A stretch of 39,844 nt of DNA from a virus, in IMG/VR virus record IMGVR_UViG_3300042938_001064, positions 1 to 39,844 of that record; one strand, given 5' to 3'. Position numbers and translations under genes: made by a program. The notes below the pieces were generated by a model, which saw nothing but the letters and a program-made list of their open reading frames with translations, was not told the DNA's origin and made no database searches. Positions within the stretch are counted from its first letter, which is position 1. Each line of letters opens with the position of its first letter. Of the stretch, positions 1 through 7,321 are shown one piece after another.

Positions 1-901
1 CGATCGCGCCGCGCACCCGGTGCTTGTAGGTCGTGTCGACCGTGTCGCCGAAGTAGTTGTCGACCTTCTGCGAGCCGATCGGCTTGACGTCGATTCCGTC
101 AGTGACGTAGAACCCGTCGCCTGAGATGAAGTACGACAACCTTCCAAACTGCACCACGGCGTTCGGGAACAGGGCGCCTCTGGCCCGCTCGATCGTGTCG
201 AACTGGAAGACGACATTGCCCCCGACGTAGGCCATACGGGAGATACCGTTGCGCTGGAAGATGAGCCCGTAGCTCTCCCCGCCGACGATCGCCGTGACCG
301 GGCCGTAAGCGGCGTTCATGTACTGCTCGCCGGACTGCACGCTCTGCGCGGTGGTGGTCCCCGGGGTGGGCCAGTTTCGCGGGTCGTCGATGGCGCACCA
401 CTGCACGCGATTCTGCGCCGGTGCGGTGAGGTTCGTGTCCCCGAGCACCACATGCCGGCCAATCACCCCGACGCAGCGCGCCGAGGGGGCGGTGCCCGAC
501 ACGGCCAGCGCCCCGAAGGTCGCCGCGGAGCCTGCGGTGCCGCACTGCGGGACATCGTTGTAGTTCGTGGCGATCACCAGGTCGTCGTACTGGGCCATCG
601 ACCAATAGCCCTCGTCCGCCGTGGTGTAGGTCGCGCTCGAGCGATCCGCCCAGCCTGAGCCGGCGCGAACGAAGATCTTCTGCTTCGTGCCGATGTAGAA
701 GTACCCGGCGCCCGAGGTGTCGACCGCACTCACCCCGCCCATGGGGGCTGCGGTCAGGGCGTCGCCAATCCCGGTGACGGGCAGGAAGCTCTTGTAGACG
801 CTGTCCGAGGGAATGACGTTCTTCGCCTCGGTCATCCCGGGGTTGTCGAGCGCCGGGAGGTCGGGCAGCCACTCGGCGAACTTGACGACGCCGATGCTCA
901 T
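1..901 (-). CDS. Tail nozzle / gp10-like DNA stabilisation protein, allele A, C-terminus cut by window edge
   Basis: This is the first 300 residues of a protein that is present complete at 38102-39595. Reading from the ATG at 901 the frame stays open to the window edge in the parts I translated, and the product matches the complete copy except for scattered conservative changes (for example Val to Ile, Val to Ala, Ala to Ser). The start overlaps the stop of the adaptor gene as ATGA, as in the other copy. By position after the adaptor, and by its repeated beta-strand pattern, it is likely the tail nozzle or P22 gp10-like plug that closes the portal channel. It is not a pseudogene: it is truncated only because the window ends here. 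Confidence 0.75.
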   Translation of the reverse strand, partial: MSIGVVKFAEWLPDLPALDNPGMTEAKNVIPSDSVYKSFLPVTGIGDALTAAPMGGVSAVDTSGAGYFYIGTKQKIFVRAGSGWADRSSATYTTADEGYWSMAQYDDLVIATNYNDVPQCGTAGSAATFGALAVSGTAPSARCVGVIGRHVVLGDTNLTAPAQNRVQWCAIDDPRNWPTPGTTTAQSVQSGEQYMNAAYGPVTAIVGGESYGLIFQRNGISRMAYVGGNVVFQFDTIERARGALFPNAVVQFGRLSYFISGDGFYVTDGIDVKPIGSQKVDNYFGDTVDTTYKHRVRGAI

Positions 902-1150
902 CCGAGCGTCGCCACCATCTGCGACCCCCCGAACTCATCTTCCTTCCACTGGTCGCGGTAGTCCGCCAACGCGTCGGTGTAGAAGTCCCTCCAGACCGCG
1001 ATTCGGCTGTCGTTCTTCAGGAACGACTCGGCCTCGAGCAGTGCCCCGTACAGGCACAGGTCGGGCGCGTTCGTGGTCAACCAGTTGCTGCCGTCCTGCA
1101 GGAGCGGATCTCTGAGGGCTCGCGGTTTCGCGAAGTAACGCAGGGTCAGC
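1..1150. repeat. Left copy of a diverged terminal repeat (allele A)
   Basis: Bases 1-1150 align without a gap to bases 38695-39844 (constant offset 38694). I count 61 substitutions by eye, about 5 percent. The first 121 bases and the last 96 bases of the two copies are identical. The changes mostly fall at third codon positions of the nozzle and adaptor genes. This is what is expected when a circular or permuted phage genome from a mixed population is assembled as a line that passes through the same region twice, once per strain. A real duplication or a tandem prophage junction is less likely. Confidence 0.9.
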
Positions 1151-1512
1151 GTGTACTCGCCGTCCGGTTCAGGGCCGAACACGAACGACGTCCCATCGCG
1201 AGCAATCATGCGCGGCTTGCCGGGGATGCCGCGCGGCCAGGTCGCGTAGAGCATCTGTGAGGAGACGCGCTGCAGCGGCGGGCTCGAGGTCAGGGTGGCG
1301 TACTTGATGCCGAGAAAGTCCGCCGGCACGGTCGCGGCGGTCGTCAATAACGAGGTCGCACTCTCCATCCAGTTCGCCCAGTTCAGCGGCTGGCGGTAGA
1401 AGCGCTCCTCCCAGTTCTGGATGAAGTTCGGCGCAAACGAGGCCAGGTCATCGCGGGCGAGGTAGTCCCCGATCGCGGTCCCGAGCGTCTCGTAGTTCGT
1501 GATGACGGCCAT
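898..1512 (-). CDS. Head-tail adaptor protein (SU10/P22 gp4-like phage adaptor)
   Basis: A 204-residue protein that fits the phage adaptor family, which forms a ring under the portal and joins it to the tail nozzle. It begins MAVITNYETLGTAIGDYL, is largely helical, and has the family features of a W-x-x-R-F-Y stretch near residue 40 and a D-L-C-L-Y-G-A-L-L-E-A-E-x-F-L helix near residue 150. The start at 1512 has a good ribosome binding site (AGGAG about six bases upstream). It follows a glycosyltransferase gene by one base and overlaps the nozzle gene by four, so it belongs to the late operon. A partial second allele lies at 39592-39844. The assignment rests on family recall and gene order, not on a search. 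Confidence 0.75.
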   Translation of the reverse strand: MAVITNYETLGTAIGDYLARDDLASFAPNFIQNWEERFYRQPLNWANWMESATSLLTTAATVPADFLGIKYATLTSSPPLQRVSSQMLYATWPRGIPGKPRMIARDGTSFVFGPEPDGEYTLTLRYFAKPRALRDPLLQDGSNWLTTNAPDLCLYGALLEAESFLKNDSRIAVWRDFYTDALADYRDQWKEDEFGGSQMVATLG

Positions 1513-1513
1513 G

Positions 1514-2233
1514 TCAGCTCCTGTTGAACGCGTCCGCGACCATGTCGGGCGGCGAGCGTCCCTCGATGCGCAGGGCGCGGGTCAGCGTCTGGTGCCACTG
1601 CGCGGCGCCGTCGCAGTCGCGGTAGTGAGCGAAGCCCGGCACCCCGAGCGTGTAGTGCAGCAGCGCCGCGCCGTCGCTCTCCTGCTCCCCGATGAGCCGG
1701 TTCCACTCGTCGCCGAGGTGCCCGATCTGATCGTCCCGCAACCACTGGAAACGGTGCAGGAACGCCCCGCCCGCCTCCTCGAGGAACTGCCGGGTGAGGA
1801 TGCGGTGCGCGTAGTGCCCGCAGTTCCACAGCATCACCGAGGACTGGTTCTTGCGCGGGTAGTCGACGTTGATCGACTCCAGCGGGCTCCCGATGTACTT
1901 GCGCGGGTGCGCCGTCTCGTAGGCGTGCGGCACGACCATCAGCGCCTTGTTGACCGAGCGCTGCGCCCACAGCGTCGCGATGTCCTCGCGCATCACCATG
2001 TCGCCGTCGAAGAACGCCACCCACTCATTCGCAAAGTTCATCAGCTCGGGGATCAGGAAGCGCGAGAAGATGAATGCGTTGCTGCCGTCTCTCTGGCCGT
2101 CAAAGTTCTGCAGCATCGGGCGATGCAGCGGCACGAAGCGCACCGGGACCGAGGCGTGCTCGATCACGCTCTGGCAGAACACATGGTACGCGGCCGCCTC
2201 GCGCGGGTCGTACCCCACGAATGCGGTAATCAC
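1514..2233 (-). CDS. Glycosyltransferase (GT-A fold, GT8-like)
   Basis: A 239-residue protein starting at GTG 2233, where GTGA overlaps the stop of the methyltransferase gene. The N-terminus (VITAFVGYDPRE) is the usual first strand of nucleotide-sugar transferases of the GT8-like group, and FFDGDMVM near residue 80 is the D-x-D metal and sugar-nucleotide binding motif. A QSSVMLWNCGH stretch in the middle fits the acceptor side of this fold. It would transfer a sugar from a nucleotide donor to an unknown acceptor. With its three upstream neighbours it forms a sugar-modification cassette between the capsid and adaptor genes. Open reading continues upstream of the GTG, but that part overlaps the methyltransferase and looks non-coding. 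Confidence 0.75.
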   Translation of the reverse strand: MITAFVGYDPREAAAYHVFCQSVIEHASVPVRFVPLHRPMLQNFDGQRDGSNAFIFSRFLIPELMNFANEWVAFFDGDMVMREDIATLWAQRSVNKALMVVPHAYETAHPRKYIGSPLESINVDYPRKNQSSVMLWNCGHYAHRILTRQFLEEAGGAFLHRFQWLRDDQIGHLGDEWNRLIGEQESDGAALLHYTLGVPGFAHYRDCDGAAQWHQTLTRALRIEGRSPPDMVADAFNRS

Positions 2234-2790
2234 GAGGCGAGCTTCTCCCCGTCCACGCCCTCGATCGAGCGCGGCAGGCAGTACCCGATCACGTAGAAGC
2301 TGTGGTCGCTGATCTTCTGCACGCTCTGCAGGTCCCACCGGGCGGAGAGCTTCGGCAACCACCAGGCCATCGGTTCCTGAATCAGGTGCGCATTGCGCCC
2401 GTCCGAGAGCACCTTGCCCGCCGGGCCGCTGTCGATCGTGAGCATCACCACCAGCTCGGTGAGCGACTGCAGGTGGTCGAGCACGTTGTCCAGCAGCTCG
2501 GGCTCGATGTGCTCCAGCACGTCGATGCAGGCCACCATCTGCGCCGGGATCGGCTCCCCGGCGAAGTCGGGCACGCCCGGGTCGTAGGCCTGGTATGTGA
2601 GCTTGTGCTTCGGCTTGATGTGCTTCAGCAGGTTGGTGTGCTTGCCGCAGCCGTAGTCGAGGAGGTGCGTGATCTCCAGCCGGTTGAGGATCTCGGTCAC
2701 GAGCGGGGCGCGCTTGATGCTGGCGACGCCGTAGGTGTAGCGCGCGTGCATGTCTTCCTGCGCGGCGCGGTAGTCGTCAGAGATGAGCAA
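2230..2790 (-). CDS. Class I SAM-dependent methyltransferase
   Basis: A 186-residue protein with a Rossmann-type methyltransferase core. LLDYGCGKHTNLLKHI at about residues 43-58 is motif I, the SAM-binding glycine loop. CIDVLEHIEPE at about residues 88-98 is the acidic motif IV that is typical of methyltransferases acting on small molecules or sugars. It overlaps the TPR glycosyltransferase gene by 14 bases and the GT8-like gene by four, so the three are probably translated together. In such sugar cassettes the enzyme often O-methylates a transferred sugar; that is inference here. It has no target-recognition domain of the kind seen in DNA methyltransferases, so DNA modification seems unlikely. 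Confidence 0.75.
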   Translation of the reverse strand: MLISDDYRAAQEDMHARYTYGVASIKRAPLVTEILNRLEITHLLDYGCGKHTNLLKHIKPKHKLTYQAYDPGVPDFAGEPIPAQMVACIDVLEHIEPELLDNVLDHLQSLTELVVMLTIDSGPAGKVLSDGRNAHLIQEPMAWWLPKLSARWDLQSVQKISDHSFYVIGYCLPRSIEGVDGEKLAS

Positions 2791-4171
2791 AGTGCCTCCG
2801 GAGGTCGGCAGTCAGGGTCTGAATGGGCCAGCCCGTGCGGGCTCGGTAGAGCTTCACGGAGCGATACCAGGGCGTGTCGGTGTAGTCCTCGCCGTAGCGC
2901 CACTGAGTCTGCTTCGGCACCAGCACCCAAGCGGGGACGCCCAGCGCGCCCGCGAGGTGACCGACCGAGGTCTGCACGCAGATCACGAGGTCGCAGGCCG
3001 CCACCAGCGCGGCGGTGTCGTCGTAGTCCTTCGTGAGCGTGGCGTAGGGGTACTCGACCACCGGGGTGCCGGCGATCTCGGCGGCGGCGCTCTTGTACTG
3101 CAGGCTCACCCAGTGCGCATCGACGGCCTCGAACAGCGGCGCCCACTCCGCGAGCGGCATCTGCCGGTGCCGGCCGGCGTTCGCCCAGGTCCCGCCCGAC
3201 CACGCCACGCCGATCACCGGTTTGCCTTTGCTCGCAAACAAGGACTTCCACATCGCAGTGCGGTCAGGGCACGGGGTCAGGTACGCCGTACCGGGGAACT
3301 CCGCGTCGCTCTTGCGGTAGAAGCGGCCGATCTCGAACGCGGCGACGCTGGCATCGAGCGCGCGGTCCTCCTCGGGCCAGTCCAGCGCCTTCGACTGGCG
3401 GGTGCCATGCACCGCAGCCTCGGGGAACGAACGGCGGAACAGCGGCGCAAGCCGCGGGTCGCAGTCCACGATGACCTTGCGGCAGTCGCGGATTGCATCC
3501 GGCAGCATCGAGGCGGCGCTGATCTCATCGCCCAGCCCCTGCTCCCCGTAGATCGCCACCGTCTGCCCGGGGGTGCCGTCCCACGTCGGTTCGGGCTCGG
3601 GCAGGTATTTCACATTCAGCCTTGAAGGGCTCCCGATGCTCGCGCTATACGCGGCCCAGCCCTCCTCCCAGCGCCGCTGTGCAAGCAGCGACAGCCCGAG
3701 GTTGTGGCGGGGGCTGACGTCCACCGGGTCGAGCGCGATCGCCTCACGGGCGGGCGCCTCGGCTTTGCGGAAGTCCCCCGCGTCGAGGTACACCGAGGCA
3801 AGGTTGTTGGTGTACAGCGCCTTAAGCGCGGTCGTGTGCGCCCGCTGCAGCGCCTTGCGGTAGCAGGCAATCGCCTCGTCTAGGCGCCACAGCTGCTGCG
3901 CGGCGTGCCCCTGCGCGCCCCACGTCTCCGCCCGCTCGGGCCGCAGCTGCGCCGCCCGTGCCGCCAGCGAGTACGCGATCGGCAGCTTTTTCGCCTTCTT
4001 CAGCGCCTCGGCGGCAATCACCAGCGCCTGCGCGTCGTCCGGGTCCTCGCGCAGCACCGACTCAACCAGCTCGAACGCCTGGTCGATCTCCCCCGCCGAC
4101 AGCAGCTTCTTCGCTCGCGCGAGCCGTCGTTCCTCCGCTTTCGCGGGCTGCACCTGCATCACCTTCGCCAT
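2777..4171 (-). CDS. TPR-repeat glycosyltransferase (GT9/heptosyltransferase-like C-terminus)
   Basis: A 464-residue protein. Residues 1-170 are tandem tetratricopeptide-type helices (for example ETWGAQGHAAQQLWRLDEAI, then HNLGLSLLAQRRWEEGWAAY). The rest looks like a GT-B glycosyltransferase: IYGEQGLGDEISAASMLP near residue 210, GVAWSGG near 320, and ACDLVICVQTSVGHLAGALG near 400, which resembles the donor-binding region of GT9 heptosyltransferases and TPR-linked transferases. The TPR part usually binds a protein acceptor, as in O-GlcNAc-type transferases, so a virion protein is a plausible substrate; this is inference. It starts at ATG 4171, three bases after the preceding gene, and overlaps the methyltransferase gene. 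Confidence 0.75.
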   Translation of the reverse strand: MAKVMQVQPAKAEERRLARAKKLLSAGEIDQAFELVESVLREDPDDAQALVIAAEALKKAKKLPIAYSLAARAAQLRPERAETWGAQGHAAQQLWRLDEAIACYRKALQRAHTTALKALYTNNLASVYLDAGDFRKAEAPAREAIALDPVDVSPRHNLGLSLLAQRRWEEGWAAYSASIGSPSRLNVKYLPEPEPTWDGTPGQTVAIYGEQGLGDEISAASMLPDAIRDCRKVIVDCDPRLAPLFRRSFPEAAVHGTRQSKALDWPEEDRALDASVAAFEIGRFYRKSDAEFPGTAYLTPCPDRTAMWKSLFASKGKPVIGVAWSGGTWANAGRHRQMPLAEWAPLFEAVDAHWVSLQYKSAAAEIAGTPVVEYPYATLTKDYDDTAALVAACDLVICVQTSVGHLAGALGVPAWVLVPKQTQWRYGEDYTDTPWYRSVKLYRARTGWPIQTLTADLRRHFAHL

Positions 4172-4173
4172 GG

Positions 4174-4509
4174 TCAGTTGCGCAGGCGGTGGGTCTTGTT
4201 CGTGGTTTTCACGTACGGGAAATGCTCGTCGATCAGCCGCATCGCCCGCTTGAGGTGGTCGCGGTTGAAGATGTCGACGCCGTACTCGTACTTCAGCTTC
4301 AGGATCACCACGGGCGGGATGCGCGCGTAAAGGTGAATGTCCTGCTTCTTGGTGGCCGAATCGCCGAGGCCGTGGTCCCGCTCGTACTTGGCGAGCTCGA
4401 GGATCGGCTCGACGTCCTGCCGGTAGTGCAGCTGCAGGTTGCCGCCCTGCGTGCGCGCCTCGTACTGGGCGACGCCGCGCAGCGGGTCATAATCCAGGAA
4501 CTGAGCCAT
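4174..4509 (-). CDS. Conserved phage protein of unknown function (111 aa)
   Basis: A 111-residue protein beginning MAQFLDYDPLRGV. I recognise this opening and the central pattern QDVEPILELAK followed by IHLYARIPPVVILKL from small proteins that lie near capsid genes in many podovirus and T7-like genomes, but no function is known to me. It has no membrane segment and is basic at its C-terminus. The gene overlaps the start of the next upstream coding region by 23 bases and is followed closely by the TPR glycosyltransferase, so it is in the late operon. It is more likely a head or connector accessory protein than part of the sugar cassette. Confidence 0.65.
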   Translation of the reverse strand: MAQFLDYDPLRGVAQYEARTQGGNLQLHYRQDVEPILELAKYERDHGLGDSATKKQDIHLYARIPPVVILKLKYEYGVDIFNRDHLKRAMRLIDEHFPYVKTTNKTHRLRN

Positions 4510-4978
4510 ATTCCCTCGCGAAGTCGATGATGGTCACGCCGAGCGAGCGCAGACACTCGTTCTCGGCTCTCTGGTCATGGGCCCACCGCCTCGGCGGGCC
4601 CGGGGTGTCGTTCCACTTCTGCGAGTTGTCATCGCAGGGGTGCAGCACGCGGTCAAACCCGATCAGGGCGATCTCGCGTGCCTTCAGGTGTTCGATGGCG
4701 CAGAACACCGCCGAGAGCCCATGCGAGGGCTTCCACGGTCGCGGCTTGAACTGCGCGTAGTAGGTGATCCACGGCGAGCGGTCGCTGAACAGCCAGAACG
4801 GGATGCCCCGTGGGCGGTACAGCTCGGAGCGGCCGCAGATGTAGTCGGTGCGCGTGCCGAAGTGCTCGCGCGGTTGGTGCTTGGTCAGGCCGTGCTTGAG
4901 ACGCACGACGGGGTGGCGGTCGATGAGGTGCCCGAGGCACACGTTGATCGACGGGCCATGTCCGACGATGACGATCAC
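4487..4978 (-). CDS. Sialyltransferase-like glycosyltransferase
   Basis: About 163 residues from GTG 4978. The product begins VIVIVGHGPSI and continues with an aspartate, a VVRLKHG segment and GTRTDYICGR, a pattern that resembles the L-sialylmotif region of GT29-type sialyltransferases and related phage transferases; IALIGFDRVL near residue 100 fits the second conserved block. The frame also has an ATG at 5017, but the extra 13 codons run through a strong terminator hairpin and look non-coding, so I prefer the GTG; neither start has a clear ribosome binding site. At 163 residues it is short for GT29, so it may be a minimal or divergent member. Sugar donor and acceptor are unknown. Confidence 0.55.
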   Translation of the reverse strand: MIVIVGHGPSINVCLGHLIDRHPVVRLKHGLTKHQPREHFGTRTDYICGRSELYRPRGIPFWLFSDRSPWITYYAQFKPRPWKPSHGLSAVFCAIEHLKAREIALIGFDRVLHPCDDNSQKWNDTPGPPRRWAHDQRAENECLRSLGVTIIDFAREYGSVPGL

Positions 4979-4982
4979 AGCG

Positions 4983-5014
4983 AAAAACAGGGGCGGGTGT
5001 GCAGTCCCCGCCCC
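4983..5014 (-). terminator. Rho-independent terminator after the major capsid gene
   Basis: On the minus strand GGGGCGGG pairs with CCCGCCCC across a nine-base loop and is followed by TGTTTTT. It starts 16 bases past the capsid stop codon. It would lower expression of the downstream glycosyltransferase cassette relative to the capsid gene, unless the Q-modified polymerase reads through. Confidence 0.85.
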
Positions 5015-5029
5015 CATTGAGGGGTCACA

Positions 5030-6046
5030 TCAAGCGCAACCGACGACCTTCGCGCTGGCCTTCTCGTTGCGGCACACGAGGCCGAACTCGGTCACCAGCA
5101 GCTTCTTGGTCGCATCGCCGGTCTTGGCGAGGTCCTTCATCTGCGGCTTGCGCAGGAAGGCCACCGCCCAATAGTCCGGGTCGATGCACAGCACGACGCT
5201 GTCCCGGACGTAGCGCGAGAGCACCACCATGTGCGGCGAGCCGTAGCTCGACACGTACATGTTGGCCGCCCCCACGATCGGCGCCTGCGCGCGCGGCGAG
5301 GTGTCGACAAACCGGGTCGCGATACCCGAGAAGTTGTCGATCACGTTCTTCTGCCGAGCGCCCACGAGGATTACCCGCGGATCGCCACCGTCCTCCCACG
5401 AACCGCCGAGCGCCGCGTTGAGCTGACCGATGGTCAGCGCACCGGTGGTGCCGTCGGTCGGGGCGGTCACCTGGCCGGAGGCGAACCCGATCGTGGTGTG
5501 GCTGGCCCCGTTCGTGGTCGCGGTCACCACGTTGGCGAGCGTGCCCGCCGTGGTGGCCGTCCCACCGGCGATCCAGCTCTCCATGCCCGCCGAGGCGCGC
5601 GCGGTCGCGTCCGCGCCCAGCGAGGAGGCCTGGTTGCGCACCAGCGCGAACTCCATGTCACGCTTCAGCTCCTTAAGCAGCTTCGTGCCGAGGCGACCGG
5701 TCTCGGTCTTGCGGCCCGCCTTCTCCACGACCTCGAGCGTGTCGGACACGATGAAGGTCTTGTTGCTGATCTGCATGTAGTTGCCCATGCGCCGGGCAGG
5801 GGTCGCGGTCACGAAGCCCGCCTCGTCGCCTTCGCGCACGAGGTTGGAAGCCGCGGCGGCCAGCTCGTCGGAGAGCCACTCGTGGTAGGTCGCGGACGCC
5901 TTGACCTTCTCCAGGTTGGTGAGCGCCCAGGTGTCCATGGGGTCCAGCTCCCAGATGACGTCCTCGAGGTCTTCCCTCGCATTCGAGCCGTAGGTGAGCG
6001 AGTTGGCCGTGGCGCGAGTCCACGTAGTACCGGAAACAATAGCCAT
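5030..6046 (-). CDS. Major capsid protein (SU10-type, DUF5309 family)
   Basis: A 338-residue protein that forms the icosahedral shell (HK97 fold). It begins MAIVSGTTWTRATANSLTYG and continues with a NAREDLEDVIWELDPMDTW segment and a MGNYMQISNKTFIVSDTLEVVEKAGR segment, both of which I associate with the DUF5309/SU10 major capsid family. The start at 6046 has a GGGAG ribosome binding site eight bases upstream. It follows the scaffold gene by three bases and ends just before a strong terminator, the usual arrangement for a highly expressed capsid gene. The assignment comes from sequence recall plus gene order. Confidence 0.88.
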   Translation of the reverse strand: MAIVSGTTWTRATANSLTYGSNAREDLEDVIWELDPMDTWALTNLEKVKASATYHEWLSDELAAAASNLVREGDEAGFVTATPARRMGNYMQISNKTFIVSDTLEVVEKAGRKTETGRLGTKLLKELKRDMEFALVRNQASSLGADATARASAGMESWIAGGTATTAGTLANVVTATTNGASHTTIGFASGQVTAPTDGTTGALTIGQLNAALGGSWEDGGDPRVILVGARQKNVIDNFSGIATRFVDTSPRAQAPIVGAANMYVSSYGSPHMVVLSRYVRDSVVLCIDPDYWAVAFLRKPQMKDLAKTGDATKKLLVTEFGLVCRNEKASAKVVGCA

Positions 6047-6049
6047 GTC

Positions 6050-7027
6050 TTATCTCCCGAAAATGTCCGCAATGCGATCCTTGGCAATCGCCTGTCGCTG
6101 ACGCGATCCCGGCGGGCCTGCTTTCTGAAGCGCCTTGCGGTAGTTGAGGTAATTGCGTGTGTCGGAGGCCATCGGGTTGGCAGGGTTAACCTTGCCAATC
6201 GGGGCCGCCTTCTGGGCTGCGGCGCGAGCCGCGGGGGCACTGGTGCGGAGCTTGCGGTACTGCGCAGCCTCGTACAGCGTCTTGACGTAGCGTGGATCGA
6301 GAATGTTCCCCACTTCCTCGGCGGAGTAGCCCTCCGAGATGGCGAATTCCTTGATCTCCTGCACCGTCGCCTCGCTGAATCCGGGGATCGCCTTGCGCAC
6401 CGCTTCCATGCCTGCCTTCAGAAGGTCGGCATGGGCGCGCTGAACCTCGCCCGACCAGTGCTGGTGCTTGCCCTGCACCTGCCGCTCGAGGGCGCCCTTG
6501 CGCTCCTTGAGCTGGTCCATCTCCATCTTGTAGCGGATCATCTCGTCGGTGCTGAGGCTCCGCCAGTCGAGCTGGTCGTACTGCTTCAGCGTCGAGTCGA
6601 GCGTTGCCACTTGCGTAACCTCGTCGCGAACGAGGTCGGCAAACTTGCGCTCGGATTCCGCCAGCGCGAGCTGCTTGGCCTGGTAGTCCACCAGACGTCG
6701 CTGCTCGGCCACCTCCTGCGTCTTCTTCGTGTAGTCCGACTGCCGGAGGATGGCATCTTTCAGCTTCGGCGGGACGCTGTACCGTTCGCCCTCGTAGTCG
6801 ATTTCCTCGTACTGCGGCGCAGTTGACTCCCCCGGCGCGCCTTCAGAGGCGCTCGGGTCATCGGGTGCTGCATCGCTCGGTTCGGAGGGTTGATCGTGAT
6901 CGGGGGCGTCGTCGCGTGGTGCCGGAGCGTTCTCCTTGCGCAGCGGCGCTCCCTCGAACAGGGCGCCGATACGGTCAGAGATACTGGGCGACTCCGCAGC
7001 GGGTGCGGGCTGGTCGCTGGTCTGCAT
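6050..7027 (-). CDS. Capsid scaffolding protein
   Basis: A 325-residue acidic, highly charged protein just upstream of the capsid gene, the classic place for a scaffold. Residues 1-75 are acidic and rich in Pro, Ala and Ser. Residues 80-225 are a long coiled-coil-like region rich in Glu, Gln, Lys and Arg (YDGERY then KKTQEVAEQRRLVDYQAKQ and following helices). The C-terminus is basic (KALQKAGPPGSRQRQAI), as in scaffolds that bind the shell interior through a basic tail. No protease gene is visible, so the scaffold may leave intact. I rely on composition and position rather than on a specific family. Confidence 0.75.
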   Translation of the reverse strand: MQTSDQPAPAAESPSISDRIGALFEGAPLRKENAPAPRDDAPDHDQPSEPSDAAPDDPSASEGAPGESTAPQYEEIDYEGERYSVPPKLKDAILRQSDYTKKTQEVAEQRRLVDYQAKQLALAESERKFADLVRDEVTQVATLDSTLKQYDQLDWRSLSTDEMIRYKMEMDQLKERKGALERQVQGKHQHWSGEVQRAHADLLKAGMEAVRKAIPGFSEATVQEIKEFAISEGYSAEEVGNILDPRYVKTLYEAAQYRKLRTSAPAARAAAQKAAPIGKVNPANPMASDTRNYLNYRKALQKAGPPGSRQRQAIAKDRIADIFGR

Positions 7028-7033
7028 GGTGTG

Positions 7034-7321
7034 TTACCTGAAAAGTGAAAACCGACGCTTCTTGTCCTGCTCGTCCTGGCTAAGGCGGAACTGGGTGACT
7101 TTGCCGTCACTGATCGCCCCTTCCAGGTTGGCTCTCACGTCGTTCAAGAGCTTGAGCATGATGCGGAGCTTCTCCGCGCCTTCGGTGTCGCGCATCGGGC
7201 ACTGCTCGATGCGGTGAACGATTGCTTCGCGTACTTCAGCGAAGGCCGCCTGCAGCGCGGGGCTGTCGAGCAGGCGCTTGGCGTTTGCGGCGCGCTCGAG
7301 CTGTTCGGTGATGTCGGTCAT
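7034..7321 (-). CDS. Small conserved head-module protein (95 aa)
   Basis: A 95-residue, mostly helical protein starting MTDITEQLERAANAKRLL. The RIEQCPMRDTEGAEKLRIML region and the DVRANLEGAISDGK region that follows are patterns I recall from small genes next to the scaffold or portal in related podovirus genomes; no function is known. It has a basic tail (KKRRFSLFR). The gene overlaps the 151-residue gene upstream by four bases and precedes the scaffold by six. A minor head or scaffold accessory role is possible. Confidence 0.65.
   Translation of the reverse strand: MTDITEQLERAANAKRLLDSPALQAAFAEVREAIVHRIEQCPMRDTEGAEKLRIMLKLLNDVRANLEGAISDGKVTQFRLSQDEQDKKRRFSLFR

Noticed and set aside
1-1150. 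Direct terminal repeats of a linear T7-like genome
   Set aside because: True terminal repeats are kept identical by replication. These differ at about 5 percent of positions, and they cut through genes at arbitrary points.
2230-2790. DNA methyltransferase for restriction evasion
   Set aside because: It has no target recognition domain or D/N-P-P-Y/F motif, and it is coded within a set of glycosyltransferase genes.
4978-5017. ATG 5017 as the start of the sialyltransferase-like gene
   Set aside because: The added codons coincide with the capsid terminator hairpin and the conserved protein starts at the GTG. Kept as an alternative only.
5231-6826. Long plus-strand open frame of 531 codons across capsid and scaffold genes
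   Set aside because: It is antisense to two well-supported genes, has a low-complexity Arg/Leu/Val/Gly-rich product typical of GC-rich shadow frames, and no ribosome binding site. The same applies to the other long antisense frames at 9437-11056 and 11704-12927.
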